Shown here one piece after another: positions 23,201 to 36,990 of a stretch of DNA of 64,000 nt. Source of the stretch: Strix aluco (lineage: Eukaryota; Chordata; Aves; Strigiformes; Strigidae); NCBI RefSeq assembly GCF_031877795.1, contig NC_133931.1, forward strand, positions 135,074,621-135,138,620, given 5' to 3'. A model generated the notes under the pieces. The model searched no databases. It saw nothing but the letters and a program-made list of their open reading frames with translations, and had not been told where the DNA came from. The position numbers and the translations under genes were made by a program. How positions within the stretch are numbered: the first letter of the stretch is position 1; each line of letters begins with the position of its first letter.

Positions 23201-26200
23201 TTATAAGTCAATAGGAAAACATGGGAAAACATTTCAGTAAGATTTACTTTTTAAAGTACTATCCTTAAGTAGTAGAGCAATTTTTTAGAGCACAGCCAAC
23301 TGTAAAATGGTATCTGACAAAATGGTCTGTTATTTATCTGCACGATGACATCCCAAGTTTGCCAGTATCTTAAGGGGAACTTCCTGCAACTTCTCATTGA
23401 AGCAAGTGCTTTTCATTTCTCCTCTTTGAAAATGAAAAGTTTTACATTTCTAAAGATGGTTTTTTTGGAATAAGTAATATTCTTTAAAGTGAGCACTTCA
23501 ACTACTCCATGCTGCACCCCAGAAGGTTCTACCAACTGTAAGTGATCACTTACTCCTGGGAAAGGTCTAATCTCCCCTTTCATCTGGAAGGTTTCCCCAC
23601 CCAGTATCCAGCAGCCACGCCAAAGCACACAAGCATCCCTTTTCCAAACCACATGGCTTTCAACAGATTCAACATAGGGGCTGCAAAGAAACAAGGCAGA
23701 TGAAGAGCCTGTGAGGGAAAATTCTCAGTCATGAAATCACACATATGGCTGGTTTTTTACCCTGAAACCTCTGAAGAAACGTTCAGTTTTATACGTATAT
23801 AGACTTGAAATGGACTATTCTGTCTGGACAAGTAAAATCAGATTATCTGTCTTTGAGCTATCCTCTTTATTGACATGGATATATTGTGCAATCCACCCTC
23901 TGCCGAAAAGAAACAATGCAAGAATATGTATGGAAATATTTATAAAAATATTAGTATAATTCATCAATGAAAATTGACAATTGTGACTTTAAAAATATTC
24001 TAATAGAAGTAGCAGATTTTATAATAATAATAAACTTAAAGTTAGCCCATTATTTGGGTTTTATAGTAATCTGCAGAACTGTTGGCATCATTTTTAAATT
24101 CTGATTGATCATATAAATCAAATTGGTGAAGAAAAGCTTTCACCTCAGTCCTGTCTGTGAACACATGTCTTTCTCACATCAAAAATTAAAATTAACTCTA
24201 TTTAAAATTCTAATAGACTAGATTGTTAACCAAGAAATAGAAAAATTAACATATTTCTGATAGCATACTACAGAGTTGAAAATAACATAAGTACAGCTCA
24301 TATGTGTTTGATTATGATAGGTTTTTAAAATTTTGTCACAAAATATAAATTGATAAAAGTTTATCTGTCTATACTCTAAATTTCAGTCTAAAAATGAAGC
24401 TGAGAAGTACTTTAAAATTGAGAAAATTATTTAGATCTATATTTACTTAGGAAAAAATTTTTGGTTTAGAGCATTAATTCTTATAACTCATTAACAAATT
24501 GATCTAATTCCTATGGTTTTGAAAATAAATACTTCATATTCAGAGTTAAAACTATGTTTTTGACAGTTAGAAAGGTGTCTAAAGATAGATGGATATGTAG
24601 CTCCTAACCCATACTGAAATCAATAGGGGCTATGCATTACCAACATATTCAGAAGCCTAGAGACAAATATAAATCTAGTCCTAAATGTCAACAGTTTGTA
24701 AGAAAACATTATTATCAATGTATGTGAATGGGATTGTGTTCCCTATGTGGGGAATTTAATCCACATCTGCTCAAGCAAGTAAAAAAGGCACTCTTTCCTA
24801 TGGATAGACAACATACAAACTGCAGCACTACTACCTGCTTGTAAAAGTGCTGTATATTAAGTTCCTTAATGTAAGAAAAAAAAAAAAAAATCACATCCCA
24901 AACCCCCAATAACAACAACAACAGAAACACTTCAGAGTATGCTACAGGCTAAACACCTTTTTCTAGTTTGACATCTGTCTACATGGATGAGTTAAAAGGG
25001 AAGGGTCGGCCAAAATTTCTAAAGATTTTGACAAACGTTTTAAGAAAGAAATTACTTGGAAAGAGAAGCGCTATTTGTACTTCATGTTGCCATGTCTATT
25101 GGGTTTTAGAGACTGATGTTTTTAGATACTGTTAATTATTGCTAAAGCATTTGACTCTTTTCTATTCTTTTGATTTGACAGCACTTCAACTATAGGAGTA
25201 CTTCCTTGGGAGGTCATGTGTGACATACAACCATAAATATCTGGCATCTTTTCCAAAGCATGATCTGTGGTGCATCTTCTAAACTATACAAGCATATAAA
25301 CTGCATCTTGAGAATCTTAAAAGTGCTTTAAAATCAATAATTGAGTGTTTTGTATGAGCATCATCCACTCTCTAGTGATGGCTTAAGAGGACTTTAAAAA
25401 AAGGTCATTGTGTAATACTTGAGAAAGTGTAACTCCTCTCACCTTCAGCATTAAAACACCTCTTCATCTTAGAAATAATCGCATAATAATTGCATATGAA
25501 GCAAATAGTGTACTGCCACATATAGCTATTGCATACCAAAATAGCATTCCTTGTAGGATAACTGAAATTTCACTGTAGCTACTGGATACGCAGACGTATG
25601 GAAAACTTTGGTATGTTACTTTTGGAAACAATATAATCCCCGTGTATTTCAAGTGTCATTCCATAAAAGACTAAGGTTCTCAAAATTAGTGTAATTCATT
25701 ACACTGTAGTCAACACATGGCCTCCAAATACATGGAAACTGGTCCACTTCAGACCACTGTAATTGTTTTAATCTTAGTGCCATAACTTTTTAGATACATG
25801 CAGGTGAAGTCACATGATGGTTTTGTTTGTGTCAACGCGTGGGATATAACAAGCTATAACAAGCAATGGTGTGGACATGACTCCTACCACTCCAGAGGAG
25901 GCTTGAAGGTTTACTGAACTGATTGCATGTTGCTACTTTGGCAGAAAAACATAGTTTCTGGGTGCCAGTTAAGCTTCATTGCACAGTGACTCCAGCTGCT
26001 CTGTCCTTTCAATTCTATGTGTTCACCGATACCCAATTGTGGGTAACTTCAAAATAAGAAGGAAAGAAGATGCCAATTCTATTAAATTCCTTTAGAGAAA
26101 CAGAGCAGAGAAGTAGGAATTTGTAATTTTCAACTTTGGCAACAAATCTACCAACACCCTCTTTAAGTTACCAAGCTTATTTGATCTTTTCCTAAGATCT

Positions 26201-28704
26201 TCATGTAAAGCCATATTATGTTGGTGGAAACACTTCTGTTAACTTCAAAAGAGTTTGATCACAATGAAAAGAAACCTTCATACATTCAATTTTTTTCACC
26301 CTTCCAGTACATCTTTTCTAAGGAATATTTACCCTAATGTCACACACAAAATGTTTGTATATACATCATACACTTTACTGCTACATTAACATTTGTGAAG
26401 GAATTAGAGTAAAACTTGCTTTCGTCAGTGAGTTTAAAATTTGTAGCATTGTGTAGGAGAAGGTGTGGAGCTGCTTGTTTTAAACTTAATTGGAATGGAA
26501 GACATATTCCCTGAGAATATTTATCTCTAATAGTAGATTAGCAATTTGTCATAAAGGATCATCCATTTAAGTTTCACGCTGTGCTTAATTTGTGTTCCGC
26601 CCCCACCTCCAGAATCATAAACCAAAGAGGAGAGCATATAAGCATTTAGCTTTGAATATTCAACTACCTTAGCTTTTGTCATATCATAAATGTTCTTCCA
26701 GTAATTGTTAATACTTAGCATAAACTAGTCACAATAAGGAGATTGTTACACTTTCACTAAGGATGCACACTGTGACAGAGAGGCATTTTCATACTAAGAA
26801 TCTAGTTTAGTACTGTTTCTCTGGAGGACAGAGCTAAAATGAAGGGATGCGAAGGCAATTCTGTGAAGTTTTTGCTCTGAAGATGCTCTCTCTCAGACTG
26901 GCCCTTTGCCTTATGGCCCTTTGTTTCACTGGGCACGTCCACAGTAAATTGCTAAGGATATGCAGAGGGAAGTGAATTGGATTCCATTGCAAAAATGATG
27001 CGGTGTCATGAAAACAGCATAGATGTGTTAGACATATATGTTCTTATCTCATGGGTGTCTAGTCATGTTGCAAACTAATAATCACTACAGATTATACCAT
27101 GTCAATACACTTCAATGCAAATTTCAATACCTCTAAACTCAATGTTCCATTTTTCTGCTTTGCATCAGTTATTCCAAAGGAAAGCCTTCAGGAAATATAC
27201 AATATAGTGCCACATAGGTAAACAAAATAGAGTTGATTTTTGTATAGATATAACACACACTAATGAATGACTCTATAGAAATGTACCATAGCAATTTTTA
27301 AGGCAAAGCTGCTTTATTAGTTAATATTTCAACTTTCAGTAACTCAATTTAGAATAACAAGTTTTCCTGGAAGGCTATGCTGTATTAGAACAATCAAATG
27401 CCTGTAAAATACCTGTTTGGGGTAACAGAACTTGTTAACTGTGAATAACAAATCCACAAGAATTTCTTTAAGTCTTTACAGGATCCATAACAGGGTGCAC
27501 TCAGTTTTCAGGTGCGTGACTGGCTGATGGTAATGTTGGGCTTCTGCAGTCTCCACACATTGCAAAAATAAAATCTTACTGACTGAAATTTTATTGCTAA
27601 TGCAAATATTACTAGTGTAATTACATACTGCTATTGTAAACATATGATGCAAGTTGTGCCTAGTTCAGGGAAAACCCTAAAATACATCTGACTTTCCAAT
27701 GGGAGGAACACATAACGCTTTGTGCTTGGGTTTGATTTCAGGACTGAAGGTGCCAGTCTTAGAGAACAGATACTCAAACTGTAAGAGACAAGAAGGACAA
27801 GAAATGCCAAAATAAAATAATGTCATAAAATTCTGGTAAGTCTCTACTCAATTGTCTTTTAAATTAATGTTTATCTTTTCAAAAGAGAATTTGGTTCCAT
27901 CCTTTTCAGTGTAAAATGTTTATCACAGTCTCCACATGGAAAAAAATTAAATGAGGGATTCTTAAATGCTTTTCAAATCACTGATTTATAAAATCTAAAG
28001 CAGATTTCAGCTGAGATTTTTCTGCTATTTTTGAGTTTTAGTAGCTAGCTGAGACAAATTGTTCTTGGCTTTTTCTCCCTTTCCAGTGTTCATGGGGCCA
28101 CTGTACAATATATTTCTGTTTTTAAGAAATTCATATGAACATTACAGAGAGCAAATGACTGTGTGATTAAAAGGACTAAAACTTCTGATATTTTAAAGGC
28201 CTCAAGTATAGCTAAATAAAGCACTTTCCTCTCAGGGGTGGTGGAGGTCATGTAAATCCTGTCAAGGGTATTTAATGTTAACTGCATGCCACAAGTCCTC
28301 CATACTGTGAGATCTGAGGGACTACTCAGGCCAGAAACGCAGTACTGACTAGACCACTGAAAATGCTGAATAGATTCATCAACATAAAAACATGATAGGA
28401 ATGGAAGGACATGCTACAGATGTCGGTTACATTTTTTTGTTGCTCTGTAGACTGAGGAATATGACTACTTTTTCTTCTTATTGGGTGAAATTTAAGTAAC
28501 AAAGGAATCAATATGTAAACACTTAGGAGAGAACTAGATGGTGAATGATAAATGACAAGGATCAATTTAATAAAACCTTATCAGGCCACAATAAAACCAT
28601 CTCTGAAAAAATTAAAAGACATGGTTTGCTGGGTAAAGTGATTGTAATTATTTTAATAGATTTTTAGTAAGGGTCCTGGAATATGTCCGGGAAGCTTTGT
28701 AGAA

Positions 28705-29085
28705 GAAATGGAAAAATAGGGCTGGAATACACCTCAGGAGGCCATCTAGTCCATCCCCAGACCCAAGCCACACATGATACAAAATGCACGCCATTTGTCT
28801 AAACAGTTCCTAAAGTCTTCCAGCAACAGAGACTCCACAATCTCACTAGGCAAACTACTCCTGTGCTTAACTGTCTTTTACAGTAAGATTGTTCTTAATG
28901 GTCAGACTAATCACATCACTTCTTGCCCTATTCAGAGACAAAGAGCTTATTCTTTCCATTTTAGCATCAATTTTACATACAGAAGCCCTAACATTTCTCT
29001 GGAATCTTCTGTTTTCTATACTAAACAACTTCAATTCTTCCCTTTTTGCACACAACTCATCCTATAGCCCTCAGAGTAAAGGTAA
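28705..29085 (-). mobile_element. Old CR1 3' end, minus orientation
   Basis: On the minus strand the segment ends with GGATGGACTAGATGGCC followed by a CCAGCCCT-type terminus. This is the 3' signature of older amniote CR1 families. Before it come recognisable but degraded counterparts of the conserved region that reads like GTTAAGCAC...TTGCCTAG...GTGGAGTCTC. The 5' boundary near 29085 is approximate. The copy is much more diverged than the one at 11540-12568, so it is probably an older insertion, though no divergence was calculated. Confidence 0.75.
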
Positions 29086-30401
29086 CTGGGTAAAACACGA
29101 GAAATACTGCAGATAGAAATATGAAACGGTAGTCAATCCAATGTCAATAGTCTACAGTCATGTATTGAGAATAATAATGAAAGGAGACCATAATTATCTA
29201 GACATAGGTTCTTCCATGAAGGCAAATGCAAACTTATCTAATAGTCTTACAATCTTCACCATATTTTCTTGTCGATTATGTAGGTATCATCTCCTTACTA
29301 CAGAAACAAAAGTTAAATATCAGGTATAATGACTGTAGCTTTTTTATAGCTACCTGCATTCAAATTAAGATCAGTATTAGCTGCATATGGGATTTTAAAT
29401 AAAGTAACACGTAGACAAAAGCTACATTCTCAACGTTTTTTTTAGAACAAAATATTTGAGATGTAATAATGTAAATGAATCAAATAGGTTATTGCAGTTG
29501 TGAACTATGAAAGAAACTATGACTTGAAGTCATAAATTAGTATTTATAAGAAGCAGCTCCTTAACAGTACATGTAATTAGACATTCCATGGGATTTTTGT
29601 ATTATCAGCATTACCCTCATCATCTTCTACAAAGGTTTTGTTTTTCATACGGCAGTTGCTTTAAATTCCAAGAAGCCAATTGTTAGTCAGAAATAGGATT
29701 TTATTCTAATTACGATTGTTTTCTACTGACATCTTTCCAACTGTAAAGCAGTCAAATGCAGTATTATGTTTACTCTGCACCAGCTTCTTAAAGATATGAA
29801 ATAAATTAAACACACTTTTTCTTTCTTTACTTCAGTTCTTCATCTTTTAGCCATACAGCGTAACCATTGGTTACTGTCCTCAGGATTTGATCTTGCACTA
29901 TGTCAGTAGCTTTACTTATGTGAATGGTCAAGGTCCAAAGCACTCTTCATGCAACTGAATTTATTAAGATAAAGTTCTAACAGGTACAAAATATATATAG
30001 TAAAAAGTGAGAATTTTAAACAAAGCTAACGTGTATGCACTATAGATATTTTTATGAGCTTTTATACATTATATGATTTGACTGTCAAAGACATGCAGTA
30101 ATTGTTCAAAATTACATTGGACCAAGTCTATCCATAGATGTATTCCATACATGTTAATGAATGTATCTTACACTTCTGAAAAGTGACTTTTAAACTTCCA
30201 CTGAGGATGCCAATTACAGAGTTCACGTACTTCCACAGATATTGTCATAGATCACTGCCTCCTACACTTCCTTTGACTTCTCAACCATTAGGATGTCAAT
30301 GGAAAAAGTCTATACTCAGTGTGGCTACTGAATGGAAAGGAAAAAGGCAGATGACATTTTTAACATTTTCTTTCATATTTAGAATGTAAATATCTGGCAT
30401 A

Positions 30402-30433
30402 TTTAGATAGGCTATGTTACTAGCCTATCTAAA
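30402..30433. repeat. Perfect inverted repeat, 13-bp arms, 6-nt loop
   Basis: TTTAGATAGGCTA at 30402-30414 and TAGCCTATCTAAA at 30421-30433 are exact reverse complements around the loop TGTTAC. The stem is too short for a typical microRNA precursor and flanking pairing is not evident. Confidence 0.95.
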
Positions 30434-31555
30434 CAGAAATGGAGAAGTTCAGTATGAAAACTTGCTTTATGTTTCCAATGTATTCTGTCAGTTATGACCA
30501 GATAGCAGGTGCTGATTTTTTTTCCAGAAAGAGGGCTTTTTTTGCTTCTGCAGTAGAAACCCTGAGAGATAGATTGTGATTTGGATTACACACACACAAA
30601 ATTACATGAAGAAAAAAAGAAGGTAAATGAAAACTTCCCTCTGCTCTCCAAGGTGGCTTCCTACATCTTTATTATGATTTTCTAAAACTAAAGGGGGAGA
30701 TAGAACTTCACAACTTTTATCTCACCCATCCAAATAAAGAGAGAGAAATAGTGAGTCTGTTTGCTGCTCCCAAATACTATATATAATGCATCTCAGCCAA
30801 TATGGAGTTGGTGTACAAACTCTTTGAAAATAATGTAAATTTACTTTGGCCAAAAGAAGAGAAATTCTGCTTAAGCCACAGACTCATTCAAAGCTTTTAC
30901 AATGTCAAAGACCAAGCTAGCCATAACTGATCTTATGTAAGAGCTGAAGGTTACCTTTGAAATAATGAAATACCATGCAGCAAATTAACCCTGAAACTCC
31001 TCACCTTCCTTGGCTTAAGTGAGATCTTTAATTTAATTTTACTTCAGGGTATTTTGCTAGTTAGTTAAATGCGATGTGGTAACGCAAAGCCCAGTGGAGA
31101 TCTTTTGTGAGTACTATTCTTCTGATAGAGCACCTGTCTCTCAGATACCGATAGCTTCTCCAGTATGCAGCAGCCTCCAGCATTTGGGGGTGGTGCAACA
31201 ACATACATGGAGACAGAGGTATGACTGTAACCTGAACCTCAGTATAGATCTGTCTGCTTCCTACCATATTGTTAGTTTTCATGTCTCTTCACTGCATGCT
31301 GTATCTCACTTGACTCTTACTTTATATTGATGGAGACTTTGAAAGCCAAAAACCACTGTAAGGGCAGGAAATGCAAAGTGTGGTCACTTTCTGCAACCTA
31401 TCATAAAATAAAATTGCTCAGTATCCTTTGTGTAACATGAGGTTTCATTTATTGATTCAGAGTAACATCATCATACCAGAAAATGCTGTAATATATTGCT
31501 ACGTTTCAACAACACAAAGGGGAAAAAAAAACCCAAAACAAAAGAGGGAGAAAAA

Positions 31556-31558
<3 letters not shown>

Positions 31559-31589
<31 letters not shown>
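31559..31589. repeat. (AG)15 microsatellite
   Basis: About fifteen uninterrupted AG units at the end of a purine-rich block that starts near 31518. A purine-pyrimidine mirror tract of this kind can form triplex DNA. Confidence 0.97.
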
Positions 31590-31592
<3 letters not shown>

Positions 31593-34500
31593 GCCACAAC
31601 TGCAAGTAGCCATGAACTTCTTTTTATCAAGTAGACATCATCTTCTGTGGACAGACTCCAAAATGATACGTCTAACAGGTTCAGTATTTTTATGTGCTGG
31701 AATGTAGGCATTCCCATGTTTCCTACACTATGCTTTAAGGTAGATAACTATTTATATCTATCTTTGTAAAGTAATCCTGCGCATTCAAGAAAATGAGCAT
31801 GAATATATTTCACTGAACCACCTCTAGGACCAAGTAAAAAAGATGTACAGAAACAACTGGTTGATAATGGTTGATAAAGATGTGCAAAACAGATAAAAAC
31901 CGCCTCATAATATTTTTAGATGGCCCATTCTAAATGGTAGAAATATTTGCCTTTTAACACAATGGTTAGCTTCACTCTAAATTGCCTTCCTCTCTAGGCT
32001 TTTTCCCCCCTAAAGAAACCCTTTATGTCCCCTGAAGATTATGCAAACAGAGAATGGTAATGAATAGGACTCCAGTTCTTCATATTTATGAAGACGTCAG
32101 TAATTAATGACTAAATGATACTTGGATATTCTAATTATGTAGGTTCAGAGACGTTCAGATTTATAACACACTCCTTTCATACTAAAAAAAAAAAATGAGC
32201 ATACAGTATTTTCTCCATTCCTAGGAACGATAGTTTATATTTTAGGGATCCTGGTGCCTAATAGTCAAGGATCATGATAATTTAAAATTATAATTATAAA
32301 GCTAATTATAAAGAAATCTACAACATGGATTTTCAGTTATCCATTTTACAGGACCTGAATTTGTTTTATCTTGGTGCTGGTACACAAGCAGGTTTCAGGA
32401 CCTTTCTACACTTGAAAATACTATTTTACACAAGTCATTCACAACTTCCTGATGGAACCATAAAGGGCACCAGTCAAGAAGGCTGCTCAGGCACAAAACA
32501 ACACTAACTCATATTCTGCTATCCACAACTTGCTGAGAAGGAAGTCAAAACAGGTGAGCAATGAGAAGTTTCTGAAAACATTTGAAAGATGGACAGAAAG
32601 GCTGCTCTGCATTAGATTATTTGTTGTGCTGCTAACTTTCCAGGAAAAACAGAGATGAGCTCTAGACAATGTTACATTTGCTACCAATTACAGACAGAGG
32701 ATAAATAAGGATTCTCTAATATTCCTGGCAGCAAGATCAAATGGCTACGAACCCAAAAGGAGGAAAAAGAAATCCAGTATGATAGCAAAGCTCTCAAGTG
32801 TGACCCTATACTGCAGGAGGACAAATTAGAAATTCTCTTTCTTGTCTAGATTTTCAAACATATAAGTTTAGATTTTTTTTCTTTGTCTAACTTGCACTCA
32901 ACTCTATGAAGAAATGGATAATCTGCCTGTTAGGTACCATAAAAAAAAAAAAATGTATCTTTAATGTATGTCCACTACTATAAATAGAGGAAAAAAGGTT
33001 TTAAGTTTAAAGCACAGAATTAGAAACGAGGAGTTCTACATGGTCTAAACCCACCTCAGAAGGTGACTTCTGCTGTTACCCTACTTTCTCATGTACTAAG
33101 TTCACAATATGTTAAAGCACAGCTTGGCATGTATCTCTAGCTCTAAGGTACCATGTGTAACATTTGGAATTTTTAAAACAAACTTCCTCTGGTGCAAGGT
33201 GTAACTTATAGATGTTTGTTAGCTAGACATTTATCTTGCTTTTCAAAGGGACTAACAAGTAAAAGTAAAATCATATACAGAACTAAGCAAGAATCTTTAG
33301 GACAAAATAATACCATTGACATGACTGTTCTTTAACATTTCTAAGAGTTATGTGGGATTTTAGTATTAGGTCTCCCAATGGGGTAAGCAACTACCTGTTT
33401 TCCAGCGAATGACTTGGCTCTAATCTCTACAGAATGCTAAAAACCCTTCTCTTTAGCCTTCAGAGTTTTTGTTGTCTTTACCACCACCCTATAAATTTAT
33501 CAAGACCTTCATCGTAGTCTTACCTAATATTCAACAATTAATGACTGTCTGCCTGAGGTTTCATCGATAAGCAGCATTTATTAACTGAAATGTATAGTGA
33601 TGAAACAATAGTTATGAATCTCTGCAAGTTCTGTTCCTGCCTCTAGCAGAGGGAAAGTGTACATAGGCCTTTCTGGAAAAAACCTCCTGCTTTATTCTTC
33701 ACCACTTCAGTGATAAGAAGAAAAGCTGCTTTGAAAGCAACTGTTTTTATTTTCAAAGTTGCATATATTCTCATCATTCACATAGCTTAAATGGTAACTT
33801 CAAGATTATGACTCCTGAGCTTGTTAACTGGAACTACACATTTAATTTACTCTACCTCCTTTCCCCAACGCACAGAGAATGAGAGAACAAGTACTGCATT
33901 ATGCATATCAGTCCATAATTATGTATAAATTGTGTATAGATTTAAAATTAAAATTTCAACTTTGTTATATAAAACACACATTGAAAGGAGTAGTGTTGTG
34001 AAAAAAGTAAAGGACCAGCAGAAAATAACATGTTTAATACTATAACAAAGACAATAAAAGTTACTGAGCAGCAGGCCCAAGGATTTATTTCCATTTGGAT
34101 GGTAATGTGTGTTAGGTCAGTTGTCTTTTTCTAAGCAGTGCGCATTTGACCCTTCCAGTGAATAGAGTTCACTAAATTGTTTCCTGTTTCAGAATCTGTG
34201 AAACCACAGGGTGAACATCCTTGAGAAACCCATGTAGGTTGAATATGGCCAAAGTGGATGCTTCAGGAGCTGATTGTACTAGAGGAAACTCGATTTGCAA
34301 CAGAGTAAAGGTTGAAAGATCAAAGATCGTGAAATATAGACAAAATAACAGTACAGACAATGACTCTTCTGCTTTATAAGTCATGAAACCCATAAGAACA
34401 AAAAGGTACCTGGATCCATCTTCCGTATCACAGTGAAAAAAAAAATAAAATTCAAGTCGAACATGTTTCTCTTTGAACAAAAAGCACTAAAAGAAATAAA

Positions 34501-36954
34501 AAAGAAAAAAACAATCATGCTAAATTGTTGTTAAGTTTCTAACTCAACAAAATAAGTCTTGCACAAGTAGTGAAATAAGCTGTACATCCACAAGTGGTAG
34601 GTTTAAAAGATAAGGAAGAAAAAAAGGAAAAGCCTTTCATATAGAACACATATTCTGGGGTTTGAGAACTTTCTGTTTTGAGGTACCAAATGTAGACCAT
34701 CAGGTGATAACAATCAAAACATATGGGGAGTTCACAAAACCAGAGTTGAAATATGTGTCACAGTCTGATGGCAAGTAAATTAAGTGTTTGCTTTTAAGGC
34801 ACGCCTTTCCATTGCTACTAGATAGGCTCTGCTGAACACATCCCCCCATCCTGTATGGGCATCCCATTGCTGAATAGTGTACAACTCCACAAAAATCTTA
34901 ACAACATAACAAAACGTTTTAGACAGACACCCATAGTTGTTGTTAGGTATTCTCTTTTAAGTGTTTAAATTTCACTTAGTTCTTGTTTAAATGTTTAGAT
35001 GCATTGTTAGAAATTTGAAATGTTAGGTGAAACTGTACTTCTAAACTGGAATACTTGTAGAGGTATTTATTTTAGTTGTAGGGCAGCGATTGCCTGTAGC
35101 AACAGTTATACACGTCACATTGCATAAGTACTCAGTTGTTCTTTACACATTTATTATCAAACTTATTTTCTTAGTTTATTGTAGAGAAGTGAGGTCTGAG
35201 ACAGTTTCCAATCACTGAGGACAAGCACTTAGAAGAATATCTAAGAGTAAAAAAAGATTTTTTTTCTTCTATTCCTCATCTAATAAGATAACATAATTTT
35301 AGATTTTTTCTCCAAGGGTTTGGTTTTTGGGGTTTTTTTGGGTTTTTTTTTTGGTTTTTTTTTTTGTTACTTTAAAAGTTCAGTTTTTATTACATGTTTA
35401 TGCCTTTGGCAATATTAACATGGGGCTTGATGTGCTTAGTATTCAACTGTTAGTGGCCAATTTGTACTCGAGACCAACAACTTGAACTGAAGTAGTACCA
35501 ATATCTATTGTGCCTGCTCTGGGAGTATAAAATTTGCCAAATGCTGTCAAAAACTTTAAGGCGGTCACTGTTATGTCCATCAAGTTTCTGGGTCCATCGT
35601 GTTCTTGTGCTGTATGAGTATGAATGACACATGTATGTGTCACTTATTATAATGAGAACACCATAACTTGTTTATAATAAGTAGAGTTTTCTAATGTGAT
35701 TAACTTTCTTGGAAATACCGTAGTTAAGTTAGAAATCTTGTGGCTGAAATTTTCATCGAAGTCTATCTATAGTTCAGCGCATTGCAAGAGAAATCTCAGG
35801 AAAGCATATTTTCCTTTCCAAGAAGAAATCTCCCTTCTCCTGTGTTGCTGGCAACACAAGCTCTTCTCCAAAATCCTCCACAGACAAATAACATAAGTAA
35901 TATACTGCTTTAAGGAATAGTTTCCTCAGCTGGTTTATATATTAAATTTAACCAACACTATTGGTAGGTTCACTGGCATGAGAAGTGGAACTGAACTGTG
36001 TGAAAATGGTGCTTATTTTGCTGAGACATGCACAGACTTATGTTTGTCCAGGGAACTTGCATCCTTACTCATACTAGTGCTGTTATCTTTTCCTTACAAT
36101 TAGGTGACCCACTATAGCAGATACTAGAGTCAACAGTGCTGTCCAAGGGCATGTTCTTGCCCTCTTTCAGGGGACCAATAAAAGGTACACTCACACAGTA
36201 CATTTCTATTCTCAGAAATATTATTCTGTTCAGTAAAATTCCTGAACTAAAGCAGACTACAACAGAGTTTACTAGGCTATTGTGTGACCTACCTACACGA
36301 GGAATAGGTGAGCTGTATCTGTGCAGTCTATTAACTTAATTGTACAGGAGATCTAGATGTCCAGTGGAAAATGTTTAGTCTGCAGACTGAGGAAGTGCTC
36401 TTCCTTGTGCTTGTTTCAAAACAAGGAGTCCAGAAGACCTAACTCATCCCCATGTTTCTCTTTTCAGTGACTTTAGGAAATGTTTAACTCTGTATATTCA
36501 GAATACTTAGGATTCAACCACCTCAAATACAAGAGTTATAGATTGGGAGATCTTTCTTCCTTCTGACCTACTAAGTAGCAGCTATCATCCTAGTATGGCT
36601 CTTGTTCTCGGCAAATTGAGAGAATCTATATTTAAAGTCTGAAACCTAAAGATTCTGAAGTTCTCAGTAAGAAGTTCTTTTCTGTGTAGTATTTTGCACA
36701 TCAAATGTACTTGACTCAAAATAAAATAGATGCCAGAGTCAGCCAGGAATCCAAATGTCAAACTATGTCCTCCTTGGTTATCATCATCACCAAAAAAGGG
36801 AAGTAAAAACTAAATTTGGCTAATGGTCCTATTGATGTAGAAAGCAGGAAGGAAGCCAGTTGATACCACTACAAAGTGATAAATACAGTATAGCAGTCCC
36901 TCAGTCCCTACCAAAGAACTGAATAGGTGCATTCTTAGTAAATAAAAAGGTACA

Positions 36955-36990
36955 GTACACTTGTGTACAATTGTACACTTGTGTACAATT
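36955..36990. repeat. 18-bp exact tandem duplication containing a palindrome
   Basis: The 18-bp unit GTACACTTGTGTACAATT occurs twice with no difference. The junction also makes a near-perfect palindrome at 36969-36990, with 10-bp arms AATTGTACAC and GTGTACAATT and a 2-nt spacer. Confidence 0.97.

Larger units (their letters stand above)
12569..28704. other. Long intergenic stretch, no gene recognised
   Basis: AT-rich sequence with no supported exon, RNA gene or well-defined transposon. Low-complexity tracts include A24 at 15963-15986, C13 at 17235-17247 and A18 at 17509-17526, and a short TAGATA-type patch lies near 18976-19000. The open frames seen are all under about 130 codons, lack recognisable domains, and are compatible with chance. 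Confidence 0.7.

Noticed and set aside
28774..29067. 97-codon plus-strand open frame
   Set aside because: It is antisense to the CR1 3' end at 28705-29085.
31071..31232. Exon-like stretch with a GAG|GTATGA donor-like end
   Set aside because: One frame reads plausibly (SSMQQPPAFGGGATTYMETE), but no family was recognised, no acceptor partner was seen, and the other frames are equally open.
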